DNA from: Inhella crocodyli
Lineage (GTDB): Bacteria > Pseudomonadota > Gammaproteobacteria > Burkholderiales > Burkholderiaceae_C
Direction: 5' to 3'
NCBI RefSeq assembly: GCF_004004565.1
Contig: NZ_SACM01000004.1
Location: forward strand, 336,228 to 400,227
Length of the DNA: 64,000 nt
In this document: piece after piece, positions 35,220 through 43,337 of the stretch
Numbering within the stretch: position 1 is the first letter of the stretch
Layout: every line of letters starts with the position of its first letter
Translations under genes and position numbers: made by a program
The notes under the pieces: generated by a model
Seen by the model: the letters and a program-made list of their open reading frames with translations, nothing else
The model's database searches: none
Told to the model about the DNA's origin: nothing

Positions 35220-35912
35220 ATGAAGCTCCCCTGCTTTTTCATCACGACGCTCGCGCTTGCGGTGGGCAGCTCCGCGGGGGCTCAAGAGGCCCCTGCGGTG
35301 CCGGCACCTGCGGCCAGCGCGCCGGCCATGCAGCCCTTGGCCAGGACGCGAACCGTCTCGTTGAGACCCGCCGACCCGTCCTACCCCGAGGCGCTTCACA
35401 GCAAGGGCGTACAAGGTTTGGTGGAAGTCCGCGCTACCCTGGGCGCGGATGGCAAACCAAGCGACTTGATGGTGCTCAACAGCTCGCGTTCCCAAGCGCT
35501 CGATGACGCGGGACTGGCCCTGGTGACGCGGCTTCAGTTCGCCGTCAAGGCGCCGGCCGAGGGCGCCAGCTCGCCGGCCATCCCCAACGCCACCCAGGTG
35601 GTGGTCCCGGTGGAGTTTCTTCGAGACTCCCTGGGCACCCTGAGCAAGAAAACCTGCGCTGAGTTTGGGGTGGACGTGGCTTACCACCGCGCGACGTTTC
35701 CGGAGCAACAGGTCGGCGACATGAGCGTCATCAAGATGACCATCGGCGCCATGGTCCTGGGGGGCTTTCAGCGCACCGGGCCGAGCCCACTGGTGGCCTT
35801 GGCCAAGAAATCGAAGTCTGCGGCCCGAGACATCGCTGAGGCATGTGCCACGTCGCCTGAGCGTTTGTTTCTCGAGCAGTTCAAAGAGCTCATGGACAAG
35901 AGCCCGGGCTAG
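35220..35912 (+). CDS. TonB C-terminal-domain protein, periplasmic
   Basis: A 230-residue exported protein with a signal peptide to about residue 20 (ends SSAGAQ), a Pro/Ala linker and a TonB-like C-terminal domain. The characteristic pattern is present: PSYPEALHSKGVQGLVEVRA, then LGADGKPSDLMVLNSSRSQALDDAGL. About 110 residues follow that are not TonB and are not recognised; they include a single Cys (KKTCAEFG). It lacks the N-terminal membrane anchor needed to contact ExbB/ExbD, so it is unlikely to be a classical energy transducer. The ATG at 35220 was chosen because an upstream start (35169) would overlap the terminator. Confidence 0.65.
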   Translation: MKLPCFFITTLALAVGSSAGAQEAPAVPAPAASAPAMQPLARTRTVSLRPADPSYPEALHSKGVQGLVEVRATLGADGKPSDLMVLNSSRSQALDDAGLALVTRLQFAVKAPAEGASSPAIPNATQVVVPVEFLRDSLGTLSKKTCAEFGVDVAYHRATFPEQQVGDMSVIKMTIGAMVLGGFQRTGPSPLVALAKKSKSAARDIAEACATSPERLFLEQFKELMDKSPG

Positions 35913-35954
35913 GGCGATGAATCGGCGGCTGTCTCCCAACGCACTCGGTCCGCT

Positions 35955-37208
35955 TCAGCCGCCCGCAGCGCTCCTCCGCACCCTGGCCAACAACCGCGCC
36001 TCCGCCGGATGCCCCGCCGCCTCGATGGCGCGCTGCCACCACCCGTCCGCTTCTTCTTCCCGCCCTTGACGCGACAGCGCCCGCGCCAGCGCCGCGCAGG
36101 CATGGGCCTGCAAGGCCTCGGGCACGGTGGGCAGCAGGGCGCGCAGCGCGCGCTCGGCCTCGGCGGGCTCGCCGGCTTCGGCCAGGGCGATGGCGTGGCC
36201 CAGGCGCGGCGCATGGCTGGGGTCGTGGGCCAGCAGCAGCTCGTAGTAGCGAACGATGGCCGGCCAGTTCGTGGCCTCGGGGCTCGGGGCCATGGCGTGC
36301 TCGGCGGCGATGCCGGCTTGCAGGTGCCAACGGGTGAGCGCCGTGCCGCGCTGCGAGGCTTTCAGGTGAACGAGCCCTAGACGGATCAGGCCCGCGTCCC
36401 AGCGGTCGCGCGGTTGGCCGTGCAGGGGCACGAGCTCGCCGGCGTCGTCGATGCGGCCCGTGAGCCGCGCGCCATGCAGCAGCAGCAGGGCGGCCAGGGC
36501 GTCGGCCTCCGGGGCGGCCGTGGCCGGGTGCGCGGCCAGCGCGCGGGCCAGGCGGATGGCCTCCCAGCACAGCGCCAGCGGGTCCTCACCTTGCGGCGCG
36601 TCGCCTTGGCGGCCGGCGGCGAGCTGGCCGTGGTGGAACACCAGCGCCAGCGTGCTGAGCACGGCCTCGCGCCGTGGTGGCAGCTCGGCCCCGCCGGGCA
36701 CGGCCAGCGTGTGACCGCCCAAGGTGACGCGCGCACGGGCCAGGCGCTGGGCCAACGCGGCCTCGGTGCTGAACAGCAGCGGGGCGATGGCCGCCAGCTC
36801 CAGGCCCAGCAGGCTGCGCAGCGCCAGCGCCACCTGCGTGGCCGGGGGCAGGGCGGGGTGGCAGGCGGCGAACAGCAGCGCCAGCTCGTCGTCGTTCAGC
36901 TCGCCCGCCAGCCGGCCTTCGTCGGCGGGCGGCGCGGCCAGGGCCTCGGGCTCGGCGTCGTCGGGCAGCGCGGTGTGCGGGCGGGTGTGGCGCAGCTCGT
37001 CGATGGCCAGGCGCTGCGCCACGCGGTACAGCCAGGCCGCGGGCCGTTCGGGCACGCCCTCGCGCGGCCAGCGCTCCAGCGCGCGCAGGGTGGCGGTTTG
37101 CACCGCGTCCTCGGCCAGGGCGAGGTGGCCCAGGCCCAGCTGGCGCGCCAGCAGCGCCACGGCGCGGCGGCGCTCGCGCGTGAGCAGCGCAGCCAGCTCG
37201 GGGGTCAT
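35955..37208 (-). CDS. ECF-type RNA polymerase sigma factor, ECF42-like, with C-terminal helical extension
   Basis: A 417-residue sigma factor. Region 2 is at about residues 10-75 (LAEDAVQTATLRALERWP, then ERPAAWLYRVAQRLAIDELR). Region 4 is at about 105-175 (PPATQVALALRSLLGLELAAIAPLLF). A long C-terminal helical, TPR-like extension of about 230 residues follows, matching the ECF42 group (DUF6596). These factors have no anti-sigma partner; the extension is thought to control activity. They are normally next to a DGPF/YCII protein gene, which is absent here; a YCII gene lies about 18 kb away at 55663. The start ATG at 37208 is clear. Targets are unknown. Confidence 0.88.
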   Translation of the reverse strand: MTPELAALLTRERRRAVALLARQLGLGHLALAEDAVQTATLRALERWPREGVPERPAAWLYRVAQRLAIDELRHTRPHTALPDDAEPEALAAPPADEGRLAGELNDDELALLFAACHPALPPATQVALALRSLLGLELAAIAPLLFSTEAALAQRLARARVTLGGHTLAVPGGAELPPRREAVLSTLALVFHHGQLAAGRQGDAPQGEDPLALCWEAIRLARALAAHPATAAPEADALAALLLLHGARLTGRIDDAGELVPLHGQPRDRWDAGLIRLGLVHLKASQRGTALTRWHLQAGIAAEHAMAPSPEATNWPAIVRYYELLLAHDPSHAPRLGHAIALAEAGEPAEAERALRALLPTVPEALQAHACAALARALSRQGREEEADGWWQRAIEAAGHPAEARLLARVRRSAAGG

Positions 37209-37355
37209 CGCCTCAGCGGAGCCGCAGGGGTCTTGTGCAGCAGGCAGGGCCCGTTCGGCATGACGAATTTCTGGGGTTGATGCACGTGGAGGGTTGGAAA
37301 CCTCACGCGATCCTGGGCGAGCCGGCGCGCGCGAGGCGCCTGCGCCCGATGCGGC

Positions 37356-37967
37356 TCAAAAGGCCTTTGACAGTGTCAACTGCACGCTGCCCAAGTCGGC
37401 CTTGCCGGCATCGAACTCCGGCCGCGCAAATTGAGTGCGGCTCAGCATGGCCTCGAAGCCCAGGGCAAAACCATGGCCCAGCGGAGCCGCCACGCCCAAG
37501 GCCGCCCAAGGCTGAACCCGCGAGTCCCGCAAGCTGCTGCCAGCCTGCCCCACGGGCAGCAAGCGCAGCTGGGTCGACACCTGCGCCGCGCCGGCCGCCG
37601 CATGCAGCACCACCCCATCACCCAGCGGGCGATGCCAAGCCGCGCCGAGCATCCATGCCTGAGTGCGAAAACGCCCCGTCAGCGTGGGTGTGCCCAGCCG
37701 GGCGCTGCCGAAGTCCACGCGGCGCAACTCGGCCGCCAGCCGCCCACCAGCCAGGGTGCCGGGCACCCACAGCGCGGCCGCCAATTGGTGGCCCTGGTCG
37801 CGGTCCTCGCACAGCGCTACGCCTTGGCAAGCCAGCTGCGTCTCAGCCGCGCCAAAGCCCAGGCGGGCATACCCCCACCCCGGGGCCTGCGCTTGCGCGC
37901 TACCCAGGGCGGCAGAGGCCAACAAGGCCGTCAACAGGAGACGGGCGGGGGTCCGGCGCGAGGGCAT
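37356..37967 (-). CDS. small outer-membrane beta-barrel protein
   Basis: A 203-residue exported protein. The signal peptide runs to about residue 27 (ends GSAQAQA). The remainder alternates polar and hydrophobic residues, with turns such as GWGYARLGFGAAE, LAAALWVPGTL and LHAAAGAAQV, and ends with the aromatic C-terminal signature LTLSKAF expected of BAM-inserted barrels. A short loop has two Cys (LACQGVALCED). It resembles 8-stranded OmpA/OmpW-size barrels, but no specific family is recognised. ATG 37967 has GGAGACC upstream; longer frames upstream are not coding. It is divergent from the large lipoprotein gene, 149 bases apart, and the two might share a regulatory region. Confidence 0.65.
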   Translation of the reverse strand: MPSRRTPARLLLTALLASAALGSAQAQAPGWGYARLGFGAAETQLACQGVALCEDRDQGHQLAAALWVPGTLAGGRLAAELRRVDFGSARLGTPTLTGRFRTQAWMLGAAWHRPLGDGVVLHAAAGAAQVSTQLRLLPVGQAGSSLRDSRVQPWAALGVAAPLGHGFALGFEAMLSRTQFARPEFDAGKADLGSVQLTLSKAF

Positions 37968-38116
37968 GGGCAGGTCTCCAGGGCGAAGAATGAATGGGGC
38001 GAATGGTAGGCGAGTTGACCTGGCGCTAAAGGGCAGACCGCGGTGAGCGCTAGCATTCCGACTGCCGAAGGAGCTTCTGGCTCCTCGGCGACCGACAGCC
38101 CCATTCAAGAGCCGCC

Positions 38117-41100
38117 ATGCCCATTCGCACGCCACGCACCGCCCTGTTTGCCACGACGTTCTTGATGGCCTTGGCCGGGTGCGGCGGAGGCAGCGATTCC
38201 AGCGGCAGCGACGGCCTCAAGCTGCCCAGCACCACCAACCTTCAGCCACCCCAGGCCCAGGTGACGCCGCCCAGCGCGCAGGGTGCCGCGCTGAGTTGGA
38301 CCCCCAGTGCACCGGCGCCGGCCTATGCCGTGTGGCGCTATCCCGTGCCAGGCGGCAGCACGGCGCTAGACCTCTGCGCCGGCGCCACCAGCGGCACTGG
38401 CACCGTGGTGGGCACCACCACGGGAACCAGTTTCATCGACACCAGCGCCACCGACCAGGCCGCTTGCTACGTCGTTGTGCCTTGCGCCGATGCTGCTGGT
38501 GCCAGTTGCGCCCTGCCCACCAGTGCGGCTGCCATGCCGCCCATCGCTGCAGCCAAGCTCTCGGCGGCACCCACGGCCACCGTCAGCATCGCTCTGCCGC
38601 CTGCCTCCGTCTTCCCGGGCGACACCGTGGTGCTCGCGGGCTCGGCCACCGGCGTGCAAGGCACGGCGGCCTACGAGTGGAAGCAGCTCGGCGGCACCAA
38701 AGTGACCCTCAGCGCGCCCACCGGCCGCGAGACACGCTTCACCGCGCCGGCCGTGCCCGCGGGCAAGGCCGATGAACTGGTGGACTTCGAACTCAGCGTG
38801 GCCGATTCGCGCGGCTTCCAGTCCAAGGCCAAGGTCGCCGTCACCGTGCGGCCGCGCGGCGGCCCCATCGTCAGCGCCACGCCGCTGCGCCAGGCGCAGC
38901 CGGGGCAACTCGTCAGCCTGCACGCCATCGGCGCCGGCGGCACGCAATACCAGTGGGTGCAGACCGGCCCGGTGGACGCCAGCGGCCAGATCCCGGCCAA
39001 TCTGCGCGTCACGCTGACGAACGCCAACACCGCCAACCCCAGCTTCACCGCGCCGCCCAGCATCGACGGCGGCAAGGCCACGCTGAGCTTCCAGGTCACC
39101 CACACCGACCCCGCCACCGGCCAGCGCGCCACCGAAACGCAAAGCGTGCAGTTGCAGGCCCCCGCCACCGGCAACAGCGGCCAGCCCCTCTCCGTGGCCG
39201 GCGCCGACCCCAAGAAGCCCGGCGCCAAGCAAAAACCCGTGCCCAACGCCGCCCCGGCCAGCCCGGGCGTGGCCGGCAGCGTGGTCTACCTCACCGTACC
39301 GGTGAACGGCGGCAAGCCGCCTTTCACCTGGAGCTGGCGTCAAGTGGGCGGCCCGGCTGCGGCAGCCGTCAGCGGCACCAACGGAGCGCGCCTGGCCGTC
39401 ACCTTGCCCAGCGTGGGCAGCGCCGCCGACCTGCGCTTTGAAGCCACCATCACCGACGCCGACGGCAACCGCGTCACCGCCATTGGCACCGCGCGCGCGC
39501 TGCCGCCGCTGGTGGCGCCGCCCACCCCGGCCGTGCCGCCGCTGCGCATCGTGCTTGCCCCGGTGCAGGCCACGGCCGGTGTGCCCGTATTGCTCAGCGC
39601 CCCGGTCAACGGCGGCAGCGTGTCGCAAACCGGCGGCGCGCAAGGCGGCCTCACCGGCCAGCCCGCCGGCAGCGGCGGCACTGGCACCACCAGCGCCAGC
39701 TTCACGCCCACCCAGGCCGGCAGCGGCGGCAGCACGGCCGAGGTCACCATCTCCGGCACCAACGCCCAGGGCCAGCCGGTGCAGTACGCCATCCCGGTGC
39801 TCGTGCAGGCCAACCCGGCGCTCGCGCCCGTCACCGCCCCGGTGCTCGTGCCGCCCGCCGCCCCGGCGCTGAGCCCTGACACCGCGCTGGCCGTGGCCGT
39901 CACCGGCGCCACCCTCGCCAACGAAGCCCAGGCCGGTGTGGCACTAGGCGTCAACGCCACCGGCGGGCGTGGCAGCTACACCTACGCCTGGAAGTACGAC
40001 GGCAGCATTCCGGCCGGTGCCAGCGTCAGCCTCAGCGACACCAGCAGCAGCCACCCCACGTTGGCCACCCCCAGCGTCAGCGCCGACACCCTGCTGAGCT
40101 TCACCGTCACCGTCAGCGACGGCAAACAGACCGTCAACAAGCCCGTCACCCTGCTGGTGCAGGACACGATTCGCCCGCTGGCGCTGACCGCGCCACCCGC
40201 CGCCCAGGTGGTGGGCGGCAACCCGGTCAGCACCAGCGTGCAGGTGGCCGGCGGCCAGGCGCCCTACAGCTACCGCTGGGAGCCCATCGGCACGCCGCCC
40301 GCCGGCGTCACCGCCAGCGGCACTGACACGGCCGTGCTCAAGCTCAGCACCTCGGTCGTCAGCGCCGCCGTCACCGCCAGCTACAAGCTCACCGTCACCG
40401 ACGCCGGCAACCGCACGGCCACCGCGCAGGCCGATGTCGCCGTGCTGCCCGCGCCCAGCGGCGCCCCCGGAGTGGCCGCCCCTCGCCTTGTGCTCGCCCC
40501 CTTGAGCGCCGTTGCGGGCCAGGCCGTCCAGATCACCGTGCCGCTGCGCAGCGCCACCGCCACGCAGATCAGCGGCCCCGTCGCCGCCCTGGCCACCCTG
40601 GTGGCCCCCAGCGCCTCGCAGAGCGCCTTCTCGGTGCTCACCCCCGCCATCACCACCGAAAGCGACACGCTCGAAGTGGTGCTGCGCGGCCAGAACAGCG
40701 CCGGCCAAACGGCCGAGATGCTGCAGGTCGTCAACCTCACGCGCCCGGCCACCGTCGCCCCGCCGCAGCTGCCGCCGCAGCGCGTGCCGCCGGTGCCGCC
40801 CCCGGCGCCCACGCCGCTGGCCGTCAAGGCCTGCCAGCCCGCCTACAGCGTCAACGAGGGCAACCCCTTCACGCTCAGCGCCTGCGCCACGGGCGGCAAC
40901 AACGCCTACAGCTACAGCTGGCAGCTCGTCAGCAGCAAGCCGGCTGCCGTGCAGATCCCGCTCACCGACGCCAACACCAGCCACCCCGGGCTGATCGCGC
41001 CGCAGGTGGCGGCCGATACGCAGGTCACCTTCCGCGTCACGGTGAACGACACCGCCGGTGCCAGCGCCAGCAACACCCTGGTGCTGACAGTGCGCGACGT

Positions 41101-43258
41101 GCTCGTGCCGCTGCGCCTCGTGCCCGGGCCGGACAGCACCGTCTACGCCGGCCAGTCCATCAAGATCGCCATGGCCGCCACCGGCGGCACGGCGCCCTAC
41201 CGTTGGACCTGGACCAGCGGTGCCGCCAGCAACACGGTGCAGCTGGCGCTGACCGGCACCGACACGCCCGTCGTCACCGCCACCGCGCCGGCCGTGTGCC
41301 AGGCGCAGACCGTGACCCTCGTCGCCGCCCTCAGCGACGCCGCCGGCCGCAGCACCCTGGCCCAGACCCAGGTGCAGGTGCAACCCGACCCGACCAAGGT
41401 CTGCGTGCCCGACGCCAGCCTGCCCGCGCAGCTCGTCCCCATCCGCACCGTCGCCGCCCCGCCGCGCGTGGTGCTGGTGGGCGAGGAGGCCGACCTCTTC
41501 ACCGGCCTGCCCAATGCGCAGTTCCAGCAGATCAGCGGCGTGCACCTCGACATCCTGGCCGGCCCCGTGGCCAGCCCTTCGGGCGGCACCCGCGTGCGCG
41601 TCAAGGTCAACGCCATCAGCGCCACCAGCGACAGCGCCGAGGTCAAGTTCACCGGCACCGACAGCCGCGGCGTGCCCACGGTGGAGACGGTGCACGTCAG
41701 CCTCGTCAACCCGCCGGGCAAGATCACCGTGGCGGTGCCCGTGGCCCAGTCCAACACCCCGCCGCCGCAGAAGTTCGAAGTGGCCAATTGCGGCAGCCGC
41801 GGTGCCGATGCCAACCTCAAGGGCGTGGTGCTCGGCGCCTGCCCCAGCGGCGGCAGCGGCCAGTACACCTACACCTGGACCTACGTCGGTGCCAGCCCGT
41901 CCAGCGCCGTGCCGCCCGCGGCCATCGCGCTGCGCGACACCAACACCAGCCACCCCAGCTTCGACCCGCCCGCCGGCATCACCCTGGCGAAGGTGCAGCT
42001 GGCCTTCTTGGCCGAGGTGAGCGACGGCACGCAAACGGTGCGCGTGCCCATCGGCTACACGCTCTACAACGTCGGCGGCACCGAGTCCTCGGCCTTTGTG
42101 CAGACCGTGGAAGTGGCGCCGGGCAGCGTGGTCACCCTGCACTCGCCGGCGCCCTTCGGTGGCCAGCCGCCCTACCGCTACACGCTCAAGAGCGTGGTCG
42201 ACAGCAACGGCAACGTGGTGGCCGGGCTCACCCCCTGCCCGGGCGAAGCCGGCTGCTGGAGCTTCACGCCGCCCGCCCCGCCCCCCGGCCAGACGGTGAC
42301 CACCACCGCCACCATCACCATCACCGATGCCGTGGGCAACGAGCAGGAGGTGCAGTCCAAGGCCAGCGTCACCACGCCCAACCCGGCCGGGGCCGCTGCC
42401 GGGGCCGCCGAGCCCACGCCCACGCCCATCCCCGACGCCGTCAAGCCCAACCCGCCGCCGGCGCTGGCCGCCAGCATCAGCGTCGCCTACTACCGGTGGG
42501 ATTCCTACACCACGGCGCAAGAGGTCGAGAGCTTCCAGAAGAGCCTGTCGGCGCATGCCAATGCCAGCGGCAAGGCGGTGCCCACCAACACGCTGGAGTT
42601 CATCAACTGGCGCCTGACCTGCCCGGAGAAGCTGCCCGACCGCGACGCCACCGACCCGGCCACCGCCGCCGCCACCTCGGCCACCTGCCCCGACGCCAAC
42701 CCGCGCGCCCTGGCCGCCACCGGTGGCGACCCCGCCGGCGTGCTGCTGGACCCGCTGCCCTTCGTCGCCCCGCCGGCCGACAAGACCACCGCGGCCAACA
42801 CCAAGGTGCTGAAGCTGGAAGTCACGGTGGTGGAGCGCGGCACCTGGCCCGACGGCAGCCCGCTGGTGCGCCTGGCCAAGGCCAGTGCCAACCTCATGGT
42901 GAAGAGCCCGCTGCTGGGCTCGGTCTGCTACACCTGCGGCGACTACGAAGGCGACGCCAAGCGCGCGTGCACCCGCCTGGAGATCATCCGGCGCACCGAG
43001 GTCACCTGCCCGAACAGCAAGCCCTATTGCATGAACGACATCTTCCAGCCCGCTGGCCAGTCGCCCAGTCTGTACAAGCGCTGCGTGGACGAGCCGACCG
43101 CGCGCCAGCTCTGGTACATCGAAAGCTCGGACAAGGTGGCCTGCTTCCGCTACGACTCCAGCACCTTCCGCGACGACCTCGTGTGCCACCTCGCCTGCTA
43201 CGGCGACCGTTGCAACCAGAACGCGCTGCCGCCCGACACCACGCTCTGGAAGCCCTGA
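38117..43258 (+). CDS. giant lipoprotein with Ig/PKD-like repeats and C-terminal Ly6/uPAR-like cysteine domain
   Basis: A 1713-residue secreted lipoprotein with lipobox LAGC (Cys22) followed by a Gly/Ser linker. From about residue 155 to 1420 it is a chain of about 100-residue beta-sandwich modules with PKD/Ig-like strands (PYSYRWEPIG, SYTYAWKYDG). A three-module unit repeats: module A near 590, 900 and 1200 (each with a TSHP motif), B near 686, 997 and 1322, and C near 789 and 1115. A linker region follows. The last 112 residues contain ten Cys (1604, 1607, 1618, 1631, 1638, 1656, 1676, 1690, 1694, 1699), starting CYTC and ending CYGDRCN, the Ly6/uPAR three-finger pattern. It is probably a surface stalk with a binding tip. 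A hairpin terminator follows. Confidence 0.85.
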   Translation: MPIRTPRTALFATTFLMALAGCGGGSDSSGSDGLKLPSTTNLQPPQAQVTPPSAQGAALSWTPSAPAPAYAVWRYPVPGGSTALDLCAGATSGTGTVVGTTTGTSFIDTSATDQAACYVVVPCADAAGASCALPTSAAAMPPIAAAKLSAAPTATVSIALPPASVFPGDTVVLAGSATGVQGTAAYEWKQLGGTKVTLSAPTGRETRFTAPAVPAGKADELVDFELSVADSRGFQSKAKVAVTVRPRGGPIVSATPLRQAQPGQLVSLHAIGAGGTQYQWVQTGPVDASGQIPANLRVTLTNANTANPSFTAPPSIDGGKATLSFQVTHTDPATGQRATETQSVQLQAPATGNSGQPLSVAGADPKKPGAKQKPVPNAAPASPGVAGSVVYLTVPVNGGKPPFTWSWRQVGGPAAAAVSGTNGARLAVTLPSVGSAADLRFEATITDADGNRVTAIGTARALPPLVAPPTPAVPPLRIVLAPVQATAGVPVLLSAPVNGGSVSQTGGAQGGLTGQPAGSGGTGTTSASFTPTQAGSGGSTAEVTISGTNAQGQPVQYAIPVLVQANPALAPVTAPVLVPPAAPALSPDTALAVAVTGATLANEAQAGVALGVNATGGRGSYTYAWKYDGSIPAGASVSLSDTSSSHPTLATPSVSADTLLSFTVTVSDGKQTVNKPVTLLVQDTIRPLALTAPPAAQVVGGNPVSTSVQVAGGQAPYSYRWEPIGTPPAGVTASGTDTAVLKLSTSVVSAAVTASYKLTVTDAGNRTATAQADVAVLPAPSGAPGVAAPRLVLAPLSAVAGQAVQITVPLRSATATQISGPVAALATLVAPSASQSAFSVLTPAITTESDTLEVVLRGQNSAGQTAEMLQVVNLTRPATVAPPQLPPQRVPPVPPPAPTPLAVKACQPAYSVNEGNPFTLSACATGGNNAYSYSWQLVSSKPAAVQIPLTDANTSHPGLIAPQVAADTQVTFRVTVNDTAGASASNTLVLTVRDVLVPLRLVPGPDSTVYAGQSIKIAMAATGGTAPYRWTWTSGAASNTVQLALTGTDTPVVTATAPAVCQAQTVTLVAALSDAAGRSTLAQTQVQVQPDPTKVCVPDASLPAQLVPIRTVAAPPRVVLVGEEADLFTGLPNAQFQQISGVHLDILAGPVASPSGGTRVRVKVNAISATSDSAEVKFTGTDSRGVPTVETVHVSLVNPPGKITVAVPVAQSNTPPPQKFEVANCGSRGADANLKGVVLGACPSGGSGQYTYTWTYVGASPSSAVPPAAIALRDTNTSHPSFDPPAGITLAKVQLAFLAEVSDGTQTVRVPIGYTLYNVGGTESSAFVQTVEVAPGSVVTLHSPAPFGGQPPYRYTLKSVVDSNGNVVAGLTPCPGEAGCWSFTPPAPPPGQTVTTTATITITDAVGNEQEVQSKASVTTPNPAGAAAGAAEPTPTPIPDAVKPNPPPALAASISVAYYRWDSYTTAQEVESFQKSLSAHANASGKAVPTNTLEFINWRLTCPEKLPDRDATDPATAAATSATCPDANPRALAATGGDPAGVLLDPLPFVAPPADKTTAANTKVLKLEVTVVERGTWPDGSPLVRLAKASANLMVKSPLLGSVCYTCGDYEGDAKRACTRLEIIRRTEVTCPNSKPYCMNDIFQPAGQSPSLYKRCVDEPTARQLWYIESSDKVACFRYDSSTFRDDLVCHLACYGDRCNQNALPPDTTLWKP
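42920..43258 (+). other. Ly6/uPAR-like ten-cysteine C-terminal domain (encoded segment)
   Basis: This segment encodes residues 1602-1713 of the giant lipoprotein. Cysteine spacing is C-x2-C-x10-C-x12-C-x6-C-x17-C-x19-C-x13-C-x3-C-x4-C-N. Ly6 features present are CxxC at the start, VTCP followed by a YCM element, a KRCV element and the closing Cys-x4-Cys-Asn (CYGDRCN). Eukaryotic Ly6 proteins usually have adjacent Cys before the closing motif, whereas here three residues lie between them. Elsewhere the protein has few Cys, so this is a distinct disulfide-rich module, consistent with export to the periplasm or surface. Confidence 0.6.
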
Positions 43259-43287
43259 CCGGGCACGGGCCGCCGGCCTGCGCCTTC

Positions 43288-43317
43288 GCCGCCGCCTTCG
43301 GGCGGCGGCCTTGTTTT
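43288..43317 (+). terminator. UUCG-capped terminator hairpin
   Basis: A perfect 9-bp stem, GCCGCCGCC (43288-43296) with GGCGGCGGC (43301-43309), closed by a TTCG tetraloop and followed by CTTGTTTT. It lies 29 bases after the giant lipoprotein gene and 21 bases before the next start, so it probably separates or attenuates transcription between the two. Confidence 0.7.
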
Positions 43318-43337
43318 CGGCCTCTGCCGCTTCTGCC

